Positions 42,036-50,196 of a stretch of DNA of 64,000 bases are shown piece after piece; the first letter of the stretch is position 1; each line of letters opens with the position of its first letter. Under the pieces are notes generated by a model. That model was not told where the DNA came from and did no database searches. It saw only the letters and a list, made by a program, of their open reading frames with translations. The DNA comes from CAYGLF01 sp964350945 (lineage in GTDB: Bacteria; Chlamydiota; Chlamydiia; Chlamydiales; JAAZZY01): contig CAYGLF010000003.1 in NCBI GenBank assembly GCA_964350945.1, forward strand, positions 62,001 to 126,000. The letters are read 5' to 3'. The position numbers and the translations under genes are program-made.

Positions 42036-42707
42036 TTAGGTGGTGGGTGAGTTGTGAAGTTTCCCGTCGATAAGCCAGAGAGTGCGGTCACATTGTTTTG
42101 CAAAATGTTGGTCATGTGTGGCGACGATCAGCGCTTTTTTTTCACCTTTGACGCTTTCTAGAAGAAGATTTTGAATGGCTAAACTCGACTTGCCATCTAA
42201 GTTTCCAGTGGGTTCATCAGCAAAGATAATAGAAGGGTTGTTGATCAATGCACGTGCAATACAAACGCGCTGCTTCTCACCCCCTGATAGATTCTTAGCA
42301 GGTTGATCCCTGCGGTCTAAAAGACCTACCTTTTTCAAAAGGTCCAGGGCTCTAAGAGTTGCTTGTGACGAGCTTTTCATTGATTTACGAGCAATTTTTG
42401 CAGGCATTAAAACATTTTGTAAAACAGATAGGTGCTCCATTAAGAAAAAAGATTGGAAGACAAAGCCAATATGTTCATTGCGTGTTTTTGCAGGATTAAA
42501 AGAAAGGGGTTTTTCGTGAATGAAAATCTCTCCACTGTCAGGTTTTTCCAAAGAACCTAAAATATGTAAAAGGGTGCTCTTCCCGACGCCTGAAGCCCCC
42601 ATAATAGCTAGAGATTCTTGGGGGTTAAGCGTCAAACTAATCTCTTTAAGCAGATTGATCTTAGAAGGCCCTTGAAACGTCTTGCAAATGCTATTTGCTT
42701 TCAACAT
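42036..42707 (-). CDS. lolD: LolD-type ABC transporter ATP-binding protein
   Basis: Cytoplasmic ATPase of the LolCDE lipoprotein-release complex, or the related MacB-type family; 223 aa. Seen: Walker A GASGVGKSTL near residue 37-46, Q-loop, signature LSGGEKQRVCIARAL near 144-158, Walker B IIFADEPTGNLD near 164-175, and the H-loop VATHD. It begins 4 bp after the permease gene, so the two are one operon. The LolD assignment rests on the LolC/E-like neighbour and the chlamydial rpmG-permease-ATPase order. Confidence 0.9.
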   Translation of the reverse strand: MLKANSICKTFQGPSKINLLKEISLTLNPQESLAIMGASGVGKSTLLHILGSLEKPDSGEIFIHEKPLSFNPAKTRNEHIGFVFQSFFLMEHLSVLQNVLMPAKIARKSMKSSSQATLRALDLLKKVGLLDRRDQPAKNLSGGEKQRVCIARALINNPSIIFADEPTGNLDGKSSLAIQNLLLESVKGEKKALIVATHDQHFAKQCDRTLWLIDGKLHNSPTT

Positions 42708-42711
42708 AGGT

Positions 42712-44799
42712 CTAATACTCCGATTTTAAAATTTGTGCAGGGTTCATTCTCATTGCTTTTACAGCAGGGATCAAACCCGAGAGCAGGGATAAAATGGAAG
42801 TTGTTATGATCACAAATAAAAAGGCATCTCCATTGAGAGTTGAGGGGAGTGACTCTCCAAAAAAAGCGGGGTTAAACATCTCATGTCCTTGCAATTTATT
42901 AAGAAGATTCATAAGAGGTTTGATGTTTTTAAGAGTAAAGTAAGCTGCTGTGGTCCCAATAAATCCACTTAAAAGACCAATGGTTAGGCCACAGCCCCCA
43001 AAGATCAGAGCAATGCTTTTTTTACTAGCTCCCATTGCTTGTAAAATACCAATCTCTTTTTTCTTATCATTGACTAGTAAAATAAGCATTGAGATGACAT
43101 TAGTACAGGCTACCATAATGATAAGGATAGCGATCAGAGAAAAGAGGGTTTTGTCTGAAGCTAGCTGCTCGATAAAATCTTTGGCATATTCATATTCTTT
43201 GTAGGTTTTTATGTTCCAGAAGGATTCGATTCCACGTTTTTTAAATTCTTGGACTAAAAACTCTTTGACGGTATCAGCATGTTTAATTGAATCAAACCAT
43301 ACGTTAATGCCATTGCCAATCTGAGAATCTTTAATAGAGATGCCGGCATTAATGGTCGCTATAATTTTTTTAGGAGCTAAAATAACCTTACCGCTATTAG
43401 GAATCAGGCCAGGGTCGTAAAATCCAGCTACAAAGACTGGGATTCTCATTTCTTGTATTGAAGAGGTTGTTTGGCACTGGTAGGAAAGATAGCCTCTGTC
43501 TCCGCATAAAACTCCACTTTCTCGATAAGCTTTGGGCAGGAGAACTCCCTCGCCCACTTCATAGTCTGTCGGTAAAATCAGGCGCGGATTTTTTCCATCA
43601 TCAATCTGATAGGCCCAAAATGGAGGGGCATTGTCTACAGAGGTTAGTTTTGTCTTAGCCTCTACTTGTCCAATCTCTAAGTGGTTGAAAAAAACTTCTT
43701 TGCTAAAGGGAGTATTTTGGATATCTTGTTGAATTAAAAATTTTAGTTGGCTAGGTGTTTGTGCGTGTTTCAAAGAGCTTTTAAGCAGTGTTGCTTGTAG
43801 TGAAGTGTTCGGTGGTAGTTCCAGGCGAAACTGATCTAAAGGAAGCATCTTTTTCCCAAGAGCTACTTGGTCTGTTTCCAGATAGATAGTCACAATTTTT
43901 TGTCCCAAAGATGGATCTTTAAGTTCATTAAGGTCTGAAGCATTTTTAGGGACGATAAGAGTGTTGTTACCCCTAAGGATTGCTTTGATTTTCCCTTTAC
44001 TTGCAAGAAAACTACGATGGAAAGGGTAGCCTTCAAAGCCAGTCTTTAAATGCGAAATATCAGCGTGTTTAAAAAAATCATCGATCCGTTTTCTAAAAAT
44101 AGGCCCACTAAGAGTTGAGTCACACTCTGGTTGATCTTGCTGTATATTTTGAGCTGAAGAACTCAAGAGTGACAAGACATTGGTCAAGTCTTGATCCGAC
44201 ATGGGTAACAGAGTTTTTTGAAGGCGTGTGTTATGAGGGTCAAAAGATGCCAAGTAGGCTATTTGTGTTAAAAAACTTTGGGAATTTGCAGCAAGTCCCA
44301 AGTTGCAGTTATTGACTGAGCGTAGGAGGCGAAAACGAGCATTTGCAACGCTGACTTGAAAGTCATTTGCTGAGACAGCATAGGGAGAGTGGTTATTTAG
44401 TGTGGAGATAGCATCGAAGGCTTCTTTAACCAGGTCTTTCCCATTCGTCGGCATCCACATGCTTTCAGGCTCTTCATCTGTGAAAGGATCATAAGAAGGG
44501 CTCTCGTACATTTTTTCTTCGATGGTTTTATAGCTATAATTTGCCTGATGAGAGATGGAATCTTGTTGGTAGTAGTCAGATTGATAATACTGATCCGTAG
44601 GCATAATTTGCATAGGAGCGCTTAGAGCAATCAGTTTTTCGGTCCAGTTTTTTTCCATGCCATTGATTACAGAGAGGAAGACGAGCACCAACCAGACAAC
44701 GACGGTGACGACTAGGATAGACAACATGGAAATGATAGAGACAGACAGTTGCTTATAGCGGGGATATAAATATTTTTTTATTAAAGAAAATTCAAACAT
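42712..44799 (-). CDS. LolC/LolE-type FtsX permease with large periplasmic domain
   Basis: Integral membrane subunit of the lipoprotein-release transporter, about 695 aa. The start MFEFSLIKKYLYPRYKQL (ATG at 44799) matches the usual MFE..IA.RYL.(x)R start of LolC/E; an earlier ATG at 44817 lies inside the rpmG terminator. One span near residue 25-50, a very large periplasmic part (about 55-535), then three C-terminal spans with the FtsX motif LLVNDKKKEIGILQAMGAS (given in part) and the terminal AMRMNPAQILKSEY. Proteobacterial LolC/E are about 400 aa, so the periplasmic domain is about 300 residues longer here. A single permease gene suggests a homodimer. Confidence 0.88.
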   Translation of the reverse strand: MFEFSLIKKYLYPRYKQLSVSIISMLSILVVTVVVWLVLVFLSVINGMEKNWTEKLIALSAPMQIMPTDQYYQSDYYQQDSISHQANYSYKTIEEKMYESPSYDPFTDEEPESMWMPTNGKDLVKEAFDAISTLNNHSPYAVSANDFQVSVANARFRLLRSVNNCNLGLAANSQSFLTQIAYLASFDPHNTRLQKTLLPMSDQDLTNVLSLLSSSAQNIQQDQPECDSTLSGPIFRKRIDDFFKHADISHLKTGFEGYPFHRSFLASKGKIKAILRGNNTLIVPKNASDLNELKDPSLGQKIVTIYLETDQVALGKKMLPLDQFRLELPPNTSLQATLLKSSLKHAQTPSQLKFLIQQDIQNTPFSKEVFFNHLEIGQVEAKTKLTSVDNAPPFWAYQIDDGKNPRLILPTDYEVGEGVLLPKAYRESGVLCGDRGYLSYQCQTTSSIQEMRIPVFVAGFYDPGLIPNSGKVILAPKKIIATINAGISIKDSQIGNGINVWFDSIKHADTVKEFLVQEFKKRGIESFWNIKTYKEYEYAKDFIEQLASDKTLFSLIAILIIMVACTNVISMLILLVNDKKKEIGILQAMGASKKSIALIFGGCGLTIGLLSGFIGTTAAYFTLKNIKPLMNLLNKLQGHEMFNPAFFGESLPSTLNGDAFLFVIITTSILSLLSGLIPAVKAMRMNPAQILKSEY

Positions 44800-44802
44800 A
44801 TT

Positions 44803-44842
44803 TTTTATAAAAAACAAACGCCTTCTCTAAGAAAAGGCGTTT
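44803..44842 (-). terminator. Rho-independent terminator after rpmG
   Basis: Minus-strand stem AAACGCCTT/AAGGCGTTT (44834-44842 with 44816-44824), small loop, followed by GTTTTTTATAAAAA. The T-run reaches the upstream end of the permease gene. Confidence 0.72.
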
Positions 44843-44884
44843 GGTGCGCGCAAATAATACGCGCTGAAAGGAGGCAGCTTTAAA

Positions 44885-45034
44885 TTATTTCGTTTCTTTA
44901 AACGTAACATGTTTTCTCAACGTCTTGTCAAATTTTTTAATAACAAGGCGCTCAGGCTTCGTTTTTTTATTCTTAGTAGTAAAGTAATACTGTGAACTTT
45001 CTTCACTTTTTAACTTGATATTCTCTCTTGCCAT
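44885..45034 (-). CDS. rpmG: Large ribosomal subunit protein bL33
   Basis: 49-aa ribosomal protein starting MARENIKLKSEESSQYYFTT and ending with the family pattern KKFDKTLRKHVTFKETK. The reading frame extends further upstream to 45079, but MARE is the standard start. It lacks the CxxC zinc motif seen in other L33 forms, which is the C-minus type. A terminator follows. In C. trachomatis rpmG (CT150) is also next to the ABC permease. Confidence 0.95.
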   Translation of the reverse strand: MARENIKLKSEESSQYYFTTKNKKTKPERLVIKKFDKTLRKHVTFKETK

Positions 45035-45102
45035 AGTGATTCTCATAAGGATTTCAAAGGCGGAATTATAGAGAACCATGAAATTAATTCACAAGTCTAA
45101 AC

Positions 45103-46125
45103 TTAGATTAGGCTTGGGATTTTAGAGAGGGCTTTTAAGTAGTAAGAGTCGGGGTGTTTTTTAGTGGAAAACTGCTGGTATCCAAGGCCTGCAATCATTG
45201 CAGCATTGTCAGAGGCCATCTTTTTGGAAGGCCAAAACTGTGGGAGTTTGGGAAAGGCTTCCTGAAACATTTTTTTAAGTTTAAGGTTGCCGCAGACCCC
45301 TCCCCCTAGGATAAGGGCGTGATATTGGGTCTGGTCAGTTGCTAAGAGGGTCTTGTTAACAATATCTGAAAAAGCGGCCCGTTGAAAAGAGGCTGCTAAA
45401 TCTTTTTTTTCATCATCCAAAAGAGTTGAAGGGGCATTTTTATCTTGATTTTGACCTTTAATGGTATAGAGGACGTTCGTCTTCAGGCCGCTAAAAGAAA
45501 AATTTAAAGGACTTTGTTTAACTTGGCCTGCTTTCAAAGAGTATTTATAAGGGTTTCCGTCTTTAGCTAGGTTTTCTATGAAAGGGCCGCCGGGGTAGGG
45601 GAGGTCTAGCATACTGGCCACTTTGTCAAAAGCTTCGCCAACAGCATCATCGACAGTCGTTCCCAAAACGCGATACTTTCCAATGGCTTCTATATGAACA
45701 AGTGCCGTATGCCCTCCAGACAAAATAATACCTAAGCAGGGGAATTTAGTAGGTTGGGTGGGCATCATGGCAGCATACAGATGGGCTTCAAGATGGTTGA
45801 CGCCGATAAAAGGTTTTTTAAGAGCAAGAGCAAGCGCTTTGGCAGTATTGAGGCCAATTAACAAAGCTCCAATTAATCCAGGTCCTCTTGCTGCGGCAAT
45901 CAGGTCAATATCTTGCAAGGTGCATTTTGCTTCAGCTAGAGCTTCTTCAATCACAGGAATCATCACATCGAGGTGTTTTCTGCAGGCAAGCTCTGGAATA
46001 ACGCCCTTAAATTGACTGTGAAAGTCGCCCTGAGAATAGATGATATTAGAAAGAATCTTAGATCCTGACTCTACCACAGCTGCTGCTGTTTCATCACACG
46101 TTGTTTCAATCCCCAAAACCTTCAT
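45103..46125 (-). CDS. tsaD: tRNA N6-adenosine threonylcarbamoyltransferase TsaD
   Basis: Transfers the threonylcarbamoyl group to A37 of ANN-decoding tRNAs, with TsaB/E. 340 aa. Seen: GIETTCDETAAAVV near residue 5-18, VNHLEAHLYA near 107-116 (metal-binding HxxxH, here HLEAH), LSGGHTALV near 134-142, FSFSGLKTNVL near 209-219 and the C-terminal AGGGVxxN-type GGGVCGN near 271-277. The stop shares a base with the pgl start. A nearby tsaB was not seen. Confidence 0.96.
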   Translation of the reverse strand: MKVLGIETTCDETAAAVVESGSKILSNIIYSQGDFHSQFKGVIPELACRKHLDVMIPVIEEALAEAKCTLQDIDLIAAARGPGLIGALLIGLNTAKALALALKKPFIGVNHLEAHLYAAMMPTQPTKFPCLGIILSGGHTALVHIEAIGKYRVLGTTVDDAVGEAFDKVASMLDLPYPGGPFIENLAKDGNPYKYSLKAGQVKQSPLNFSFSGLKTNVLYTIKGQNQDKNAPSTLLDDEKKDLAASFQRAAFSDIVNKTLLATDQTQYHALILGGGVCGNLKLKKMFQEAFPKLPQFWPSKKMASDNAAMIAGLGYQQFSTKKHPDSYYLKALSKIPSLI

Positions 46126-46892
46126 TATAAGCTAAGTCCTGATGAGGCCTCTTTGTCTAGAATCCAAAGTGCTTTATGTGCACTAGAACCTACCTTTTGA
46201 GAGGGATATTTTAAAGGGTTGTATTCACCCTGAAGAACATGTGGTAGAATAGAGGCTTTGGCTTTCCCTAACACAAAAAAGCAAACCTTGTGTGCTTGAT
46301 TAATGCATGGGTAGGTAAAAGTCATTCTAGAGGTGTCTTTTTGAGGAACTTGATTAACAACGACAAGCTTGTCAGTTTCAGCCAATGCTTGTGTGTGCGG
46401 AAATAATGACGCCGTGTGTCCGTCGTCTCCCATCCCAAGTGTGATAAGATCAAACTGAGATTGGGGAACCTTTTCTTCAATAAGTTTTTGGTAGGCCATC
46501 GCATTTTCTTTCGCATCTTTTTCCGCGACCATCCTAAATATATGCTCAGTGGGAACTTTAAGTTCTTTAAGTGCTGTGTCGACTGCCATTTTATAGTTGC
46601 TATCAGGGTGGTCTGGAGGAACACAGCGCTCATCGCCAAAGAAAAATAGAATCTTGTCCCACTCTACTTTAGATTTAAAAGGTTCTTCTTTCATTTTATT
46701 GAAAATAGCTTTAGGGGTGCTGCCGCCAGAAAGTGCGATTGTGAAAAATCCTTTGTGAACAATTGCCTTTTGAGACTGATTAATTAAATATTGGGTGCAA
46801 AAATCAATTGTTTGATCAAAATTCCCAGGAAGAGCAAGATCTCTTTTTGCATCTAAACTGCGAACCACGGAGTTGTATTCTGAATAGTTCAT
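46125..46892 (-). CDS. pgl: 6-phosphogluconolactonase
   Basis: Hydrolyses 6-phosphogluconolactone in the oxidative pentose phosphate path. 255 aa, SugarP-isomerase fold. Seen: FFTIALSGGSTPKAIF near residue 46-61, LFFFGDERCVPPDHPDSNY near 81-99 and LGMGDDGHTASLFP near 151-164. It overlaps the OpcA-like gene by 4 bp. Together with zwf it corresponds to the CT186-CT185 pair, but the OpcA-like gene lies between. Confidence 0.95.
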   Translation of the reverse strand: MNYSEYNSVVRSLDAKRDLALPGNFDQTIDFCTQYLINQSQKAIVHKGFFTIALSGGSTPKAIFNKMKEEPFKSKVEWDKILFFFGDERCVPPDHPDSNYKMAVDTALKELKVPTEHIFRMVAEKDAKENAMAYQKLIEEKVPQSQFDLITLGMGDDGHTASLFPHTQALAETDKLVVVNQVPQKDTSRMTFTYPCINQAHKVCFFVLGKAKASILPHVLQGEYNPLKYPSQKVGSSAHKALWILDKEASSGLSL

Positions 46893-47983
46893 ATTAATCC
46901 TTTAATTGTAGAGAGTGTCTTTAGCATCTCAACGTAATGCGCACTTGTCTCATTATAGCAAATTTCTTTGCTTAAATAGATTTCACCTTTTGTTTTGACA
47001 ATAGAGCCATTGTAGGTGATTTTTTGTTTTTCTTCATCCCAAATTTCAATGTTGATAGCATCTTTTTCAAGCTGGTTAGCAAACTTAAAATTTTTCTTAT
47101 TTTTTAGGGTTAAGTCTACTGAAAGGATGGTTCCGGGAGGGGCTCTAAGGTCACACATGGTTTGTAAAATATGAATTTGAATCAAGCGGTCGTTAATCTT
47201 ATAGGTAATTATTTGTTCTTGTTCATTCTCTTTTAAAGAGGCGAACTGCCAGCCTAGATTTGAGGCGAGCCAGCTATGTAAATAATGAACTTGAAAGTGG
47301 TTGTGACAAAAATACTGACTGGGAGTTTTACAAAAGTTTAGGTTAACTGTTTCAATATTTTTTAAGTCATCCAGATTTTCTTTTGAGTTAAAAAGGGTGC
47401 GAATGACTTTTTTCCAGTCTTCTAAGTAAACCCAATTTAAGTCAGCAACTTCCCATGGACAGTTTACAATCGAACTCAGAAGGTTTTGAGCAAGATCATG
47501 GATGTTGTTGCTACATTCAGAGTGGAAAATCAGACGTTGGGCTATCTGCTTGAGGTGATCAAATAAAGGGTGCTTACAGGTAGGGTCTTGTCCCCATAGA
47601 AGAGTTAAGGGAAGATCTGGAATGAGGTGCTCTAAAATCAAATGCAACACCTGCTCGGGATTTCCAGGGGCTGTCTTTAGGTGAATATAATCACAGACAA
47701 CTTGCGGCCCTTCTCCGTTTTTAATTGTTTTAGCCGCAATAAGGGCTTCTAGAAATAAGGGGGGAGCTTCTTTGTTTTCTTCAATAAGTAGCACTCGGCA
47801 TGGAAATTTCTCGGTGATTTGGTGGGTGAGAGTCTCAAAGTAGGGTAGCTTTTCAAGGGAATTAACAAAAATCACTAAATTGAATAAAGAGGCTCTTAAC
47901 TGGTTATTTTGCTTATGCAGCTCTTCAAGCTTGTCAAGTTCCTGTCCAATATTAGAAGGTGATACAGTGGTAAATGAAAGCAT
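46889..47983 (-). CDS. OpcA-like glucose-6-phosphate dehydrogenase assembly protein
   Basis: A 364-aa cytosolic protein between pgl and zwf. The N-terminal part has the OpcA pattern: TVSPSNIGQELDKLEELHKQ, then LRASLFNLVIFVNS, CRVLLIE and DLPLTLLWGQDPTCKHPLF. The C-terminal half has LGWQFASLKENEQEQIITYKI (given in part) and ends in a strand-rich domain. OpcA proteins, best known from cyanobacteria and actinobacteria, are needed for full G6PDH activity. The neighbours make that role plausible; sequence similarity by eye is good only in the first 150 residues. Confidence 0.72.
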   Translation of the reverse strand: MLSFTTVSPSNIGQELDKLEELHKQNNQLRASLFNLVIFVNSLEKLPYFETLTHQITEKFPCRVLLIEENKEAPPLFLEALIAAKTIKNGEGPQVVCDYIHLKTAPGNPEQVLHLILEHLIPDLPLTLLWGQDPTCKHPLFDHLKQIAQRLIFHSECSNNIHDLAQNLLSSIVNCPWEVADLNWVYLEDWKKVIRTLFNSKENLDDLKNIETVNLNFCKTPSQYFCHNHFQVHYLHSWLASNLGWQFASLKENEQEQIITYKINDRLIQIHILQTMCDLRAPPGTILSVDLTLKNKKNFKFANQLEKDAINIEIWDEEKQKITYNGSIVKTKGEIYLSKEICYNETSAHYVEMLKTLSTIKGLI

Positions 47984-47989
47984 AAGAGA

Positions 47990-49543
47990 TTAGAGTAGTC
48001 TCCAGTTCCGAGAGGATTTATCTAAAAGTTTTTTAGAAGCATCAGGTCCCCACGTCCCCGCCTGGTAAGGGTGCAAAGCCCCTTTGTCTTGAGACTTCCA
48101 GTGTTTTAAAATGGGGTCTATAAACTTCCAAGAAGAGAGCACTTCATCTCCACGAGCAAATAAGGTGGAGTCTCCTAAGATACAGTCACAGATAAGTCTC
48201 TCATAGGCTTCTGGTGGTGTGAGACCAAAATAGTTTCCATATTTAAAGTCCATTTTAACGGGTTGAATGGGAGTCGAAATTCCAGGGACTTTACAGTTAA
48301 TGTTCAGTCCTATCCCTTCATTGGGTTGAATGCGAATAGACAAGACATTTTGCTCATAACTGGTTTGCTTTTGGGTAAATAGAATATTAGGAACCGGTCG
48401 AAATACAATTGCGATCTCAGACATTTTTTTAGGAAGTCTTTTACCGCTTCTTAGGTAAAACGGTACCCCAGACCATCTCCAGTTGTCTACAGCCATCTCC
48501 ATGGCGACGAAGGTCTCCATTTGAGACTCTGGATGCACCAGAGGCTCTTGACGATAACCATTGACTGTTTGCCCTTTAACAAAACCTTCTTCGTACTGTC
48601 CTCGAATAACGTGCTGATCGATCTGATCAGTCGGGATCGATCGCAGAGCATCTAAAACCTTTACTTTCTCATTGCGAATAGAGTCTGCATCTAGGTTTAC
48701 AGGAGGTTCCATAGCAATTAAGCAAAGTAATTGCATTAGGTGATTTTGAATCATATCTCTTAAAAGTCCAGTTTCCTCCCAGAAATTGCCTCGAGTGCCG
48801 ATGCCAATATCTTCAGCAACTGTAATTTGCACATGGTCTATATATTTTTGATTCCAAATGGCTTCAAAAATGGCATTTGAAAATCTAAAAATCAAAAGGT
48901 TTTGAACGGTTTCTTTTCCTAAATAGTGATCAATGCGGTAAATCTGCTTTTCATTTAAATACTGAGTGATCTCTGTTTGCAGCTGATGGGCAGATTCTAA
49001 GTTGTGGCCAAAAGGCTTTTCAATGATGACTCGAGACCATGGAGGGGGCTCATTTTCTTGGTAAGGGTAGATGAGTTGATTTTCAGATAGTTTCTGAACA
49101 ATGGTCGTAAATGAGCTGGGCTGGGTTGCCAAGTAGTATATTCGGTTACCAGCAGTGCTATATCGTTGATCTATCTCCTTTAGCTTTAATTCCAAAGCTT
49201 GGTAGGCGCTTGTATCATCAAAGTTTCCCTTGTGGTAGAAGAGTTTGGAGGAAAAATCCTCCCAAACGGAAAGATCTAAGGGTTTTGATCGAGAAAATTT
49301 TTCAACAGCCTCTTTCATCTCAGACCTAAAACTTTCGTCGTTTTTGGCTCTACGAGCAAAGCCAATACAACAAAAGTTGAGCGGAAGCTGCCCTTCTTTG
49401 GCTAAATTATAAAGAGCAGGCATCAGCTTACGTGATGTTAAGTCTCCGGTGACGCCAAAAATGACTAAGACACAGGAATCAACAGGTTTAGAGGATCTAG
49501 ATGTTTCTAGAAAGGGGTTCGGTAATGGGTCAGAGTTTTTCAT
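47990..49543 (-). CDS. zwf: Glucose-6-phosphate dehydrogenase
   Basis: Oxidises glucose-6-P with NADP+, giving NADPH for biosynthesis. 517 aa, normal length. Seen: FGVTGDLTSRKLMPALYNL near residue 30-48 (dinucleotide-binding), IYYLATQPSSF near 140, VIIEKPFGHNLESA near 172-185, the active-site RIDHYLGKETVQNL near 202-215 and LRSGKRLPKK near 365-374. First gene of the zwf-opcA-pgl operon, 6 bp before the OpcA-like gene. Confidence 0.97.
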   Translation of the reverse strand: MKNSDPLPNPFLETSRSSKPVDSCVLVIFGVTGDLTSRKLMPALYNLAKEGQLPLNFCCIGFARRAKNDESFRSEMKEAVEKFSRSKPLDLSVWEDFSSKLFYHKGNFDDTSAYQALELKLKEIDQRYSTAGNRIYYLATQPSSFTTIVQKLSENQLIYPYQENEPPPWSRVIIEKPFGHNLESAHQLQTEITQYLNEKQIYRIDHYLGKETVQNLLIFRFSNAIFEAIWNQKYIDHVQITVAEDIGIGTRGNFWEETGLLRDMIQNHLMQLLCLIAMEPPVNLDADSIRNEKVKVLDALRSIPTDQIDQHVIRGQYEEGFVKGQTVNGYRQEPLVHPESQMETFVAMEMAVDNWRWSGVPFYLRSGKRLPKKMSEIAIVFRPVPNILFTQKQTSYEQNVLSIRIQPNEGIGLNINCKVPGISTPIQPVKMDFKYGNYFGLTPPEAYERLICDCILGDSTLFARGDEVLSSWKFIDPILKHWKSQDKGALHPYQAGTWGPDASKKLLDKSSRNWRLL

Positions 49544-49662
49544 ATGTTATTTATATTAAGTGTAGTGAGGTTTATTTTCCCTGCATTTTAAAAAAAGATG
49601 CATTAAAATGACTCACCTCATATAAGTCGAATTTAAGGCAATATAAAAATTTTAGGGTTTTT

Positions 49663-50178
49663 ATGGATAGGAAAATTTTCAAGTGTTGGTACCATACTAC
49701 AAATTTCTTTCAATCTCTTCTACTATTGGCTATTCGCCTTTACTGGGGATTTTTATTTTTTATTGGGGGTGTTTACAAGCTTTCCAATATGGAGGGGTTC
49801 TCCTCATTTTTTCAGCAACTTGGGTTCTCAACAGGGTTTGCCTATACCGTAGCCATTTTTGAGCTGTGCTGTGGCGTTTTGATCTTTTTTGGATTCCTAA
49901 GTAGGTTAGCAGCAATTTGCACCACAGTAATTATGTTTGGTGCCTATATTTTTGCACATCCAGCTCAGTTCTACAGTTTTTTTACAGATCCGGCGGCTTT
50001 TTTCACAGCGCCTAGTTTCTCATTTTTATTAGCTTCTTTGGTCGTCCTCTTTTTTGGACCGGGTTTGATTTCAATTGATGCTTTAATCAAGCGAAATATG
50101 ATCAAGAAAATGGAAGCATGCAGCCAGTGTGATGCTGATGAGAAAAAATCTAAGAAGAAGGATGATTCTGATAGCTAG
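49663..50178 (+). CDS. DoxX family membrane protein
   Basis: Four-span inner-membrane protein of 171 aa. Seen: the DoxX start LAIRLYWGFLFFIGGVYKL (residues about 22-40), the LGF.......V...E...G..L..G motif as FELCCGVLIFFGFLSRLAA, and a basic C-terminal tail (KKSKKKDDSDS). Related proteins act in redox stress or thiosulfate oxidation, but the function here is unclear. It is divergent from zwf. Confidence 0.82.
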   Translation: MDRKIFKCWYHTTNFFQSLLLLAIRLYWGFLFFIGGVYKLSNMEGFSSFFQQLGFSTGFAYTVAIFELCCGVLIFFGFLSRLAAICTTVIMFGAYIFAHPAQFYSFFTDPAAFFTAPSFSFLLASLVVLFFGPGLISIDALIKRNMIKKMEACSQCDADEKKSKKKDDSDS

Positions 50179-50196
50179 AATCGACCACCCTTTTTC

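Noticed and set aside
46322..46639. 105-codon minus-strand ORF within pgl
   Set aside because: Same strand but a different frame of a well-supported lactonase; composition is a frame-shadow and there is no initiation signal.
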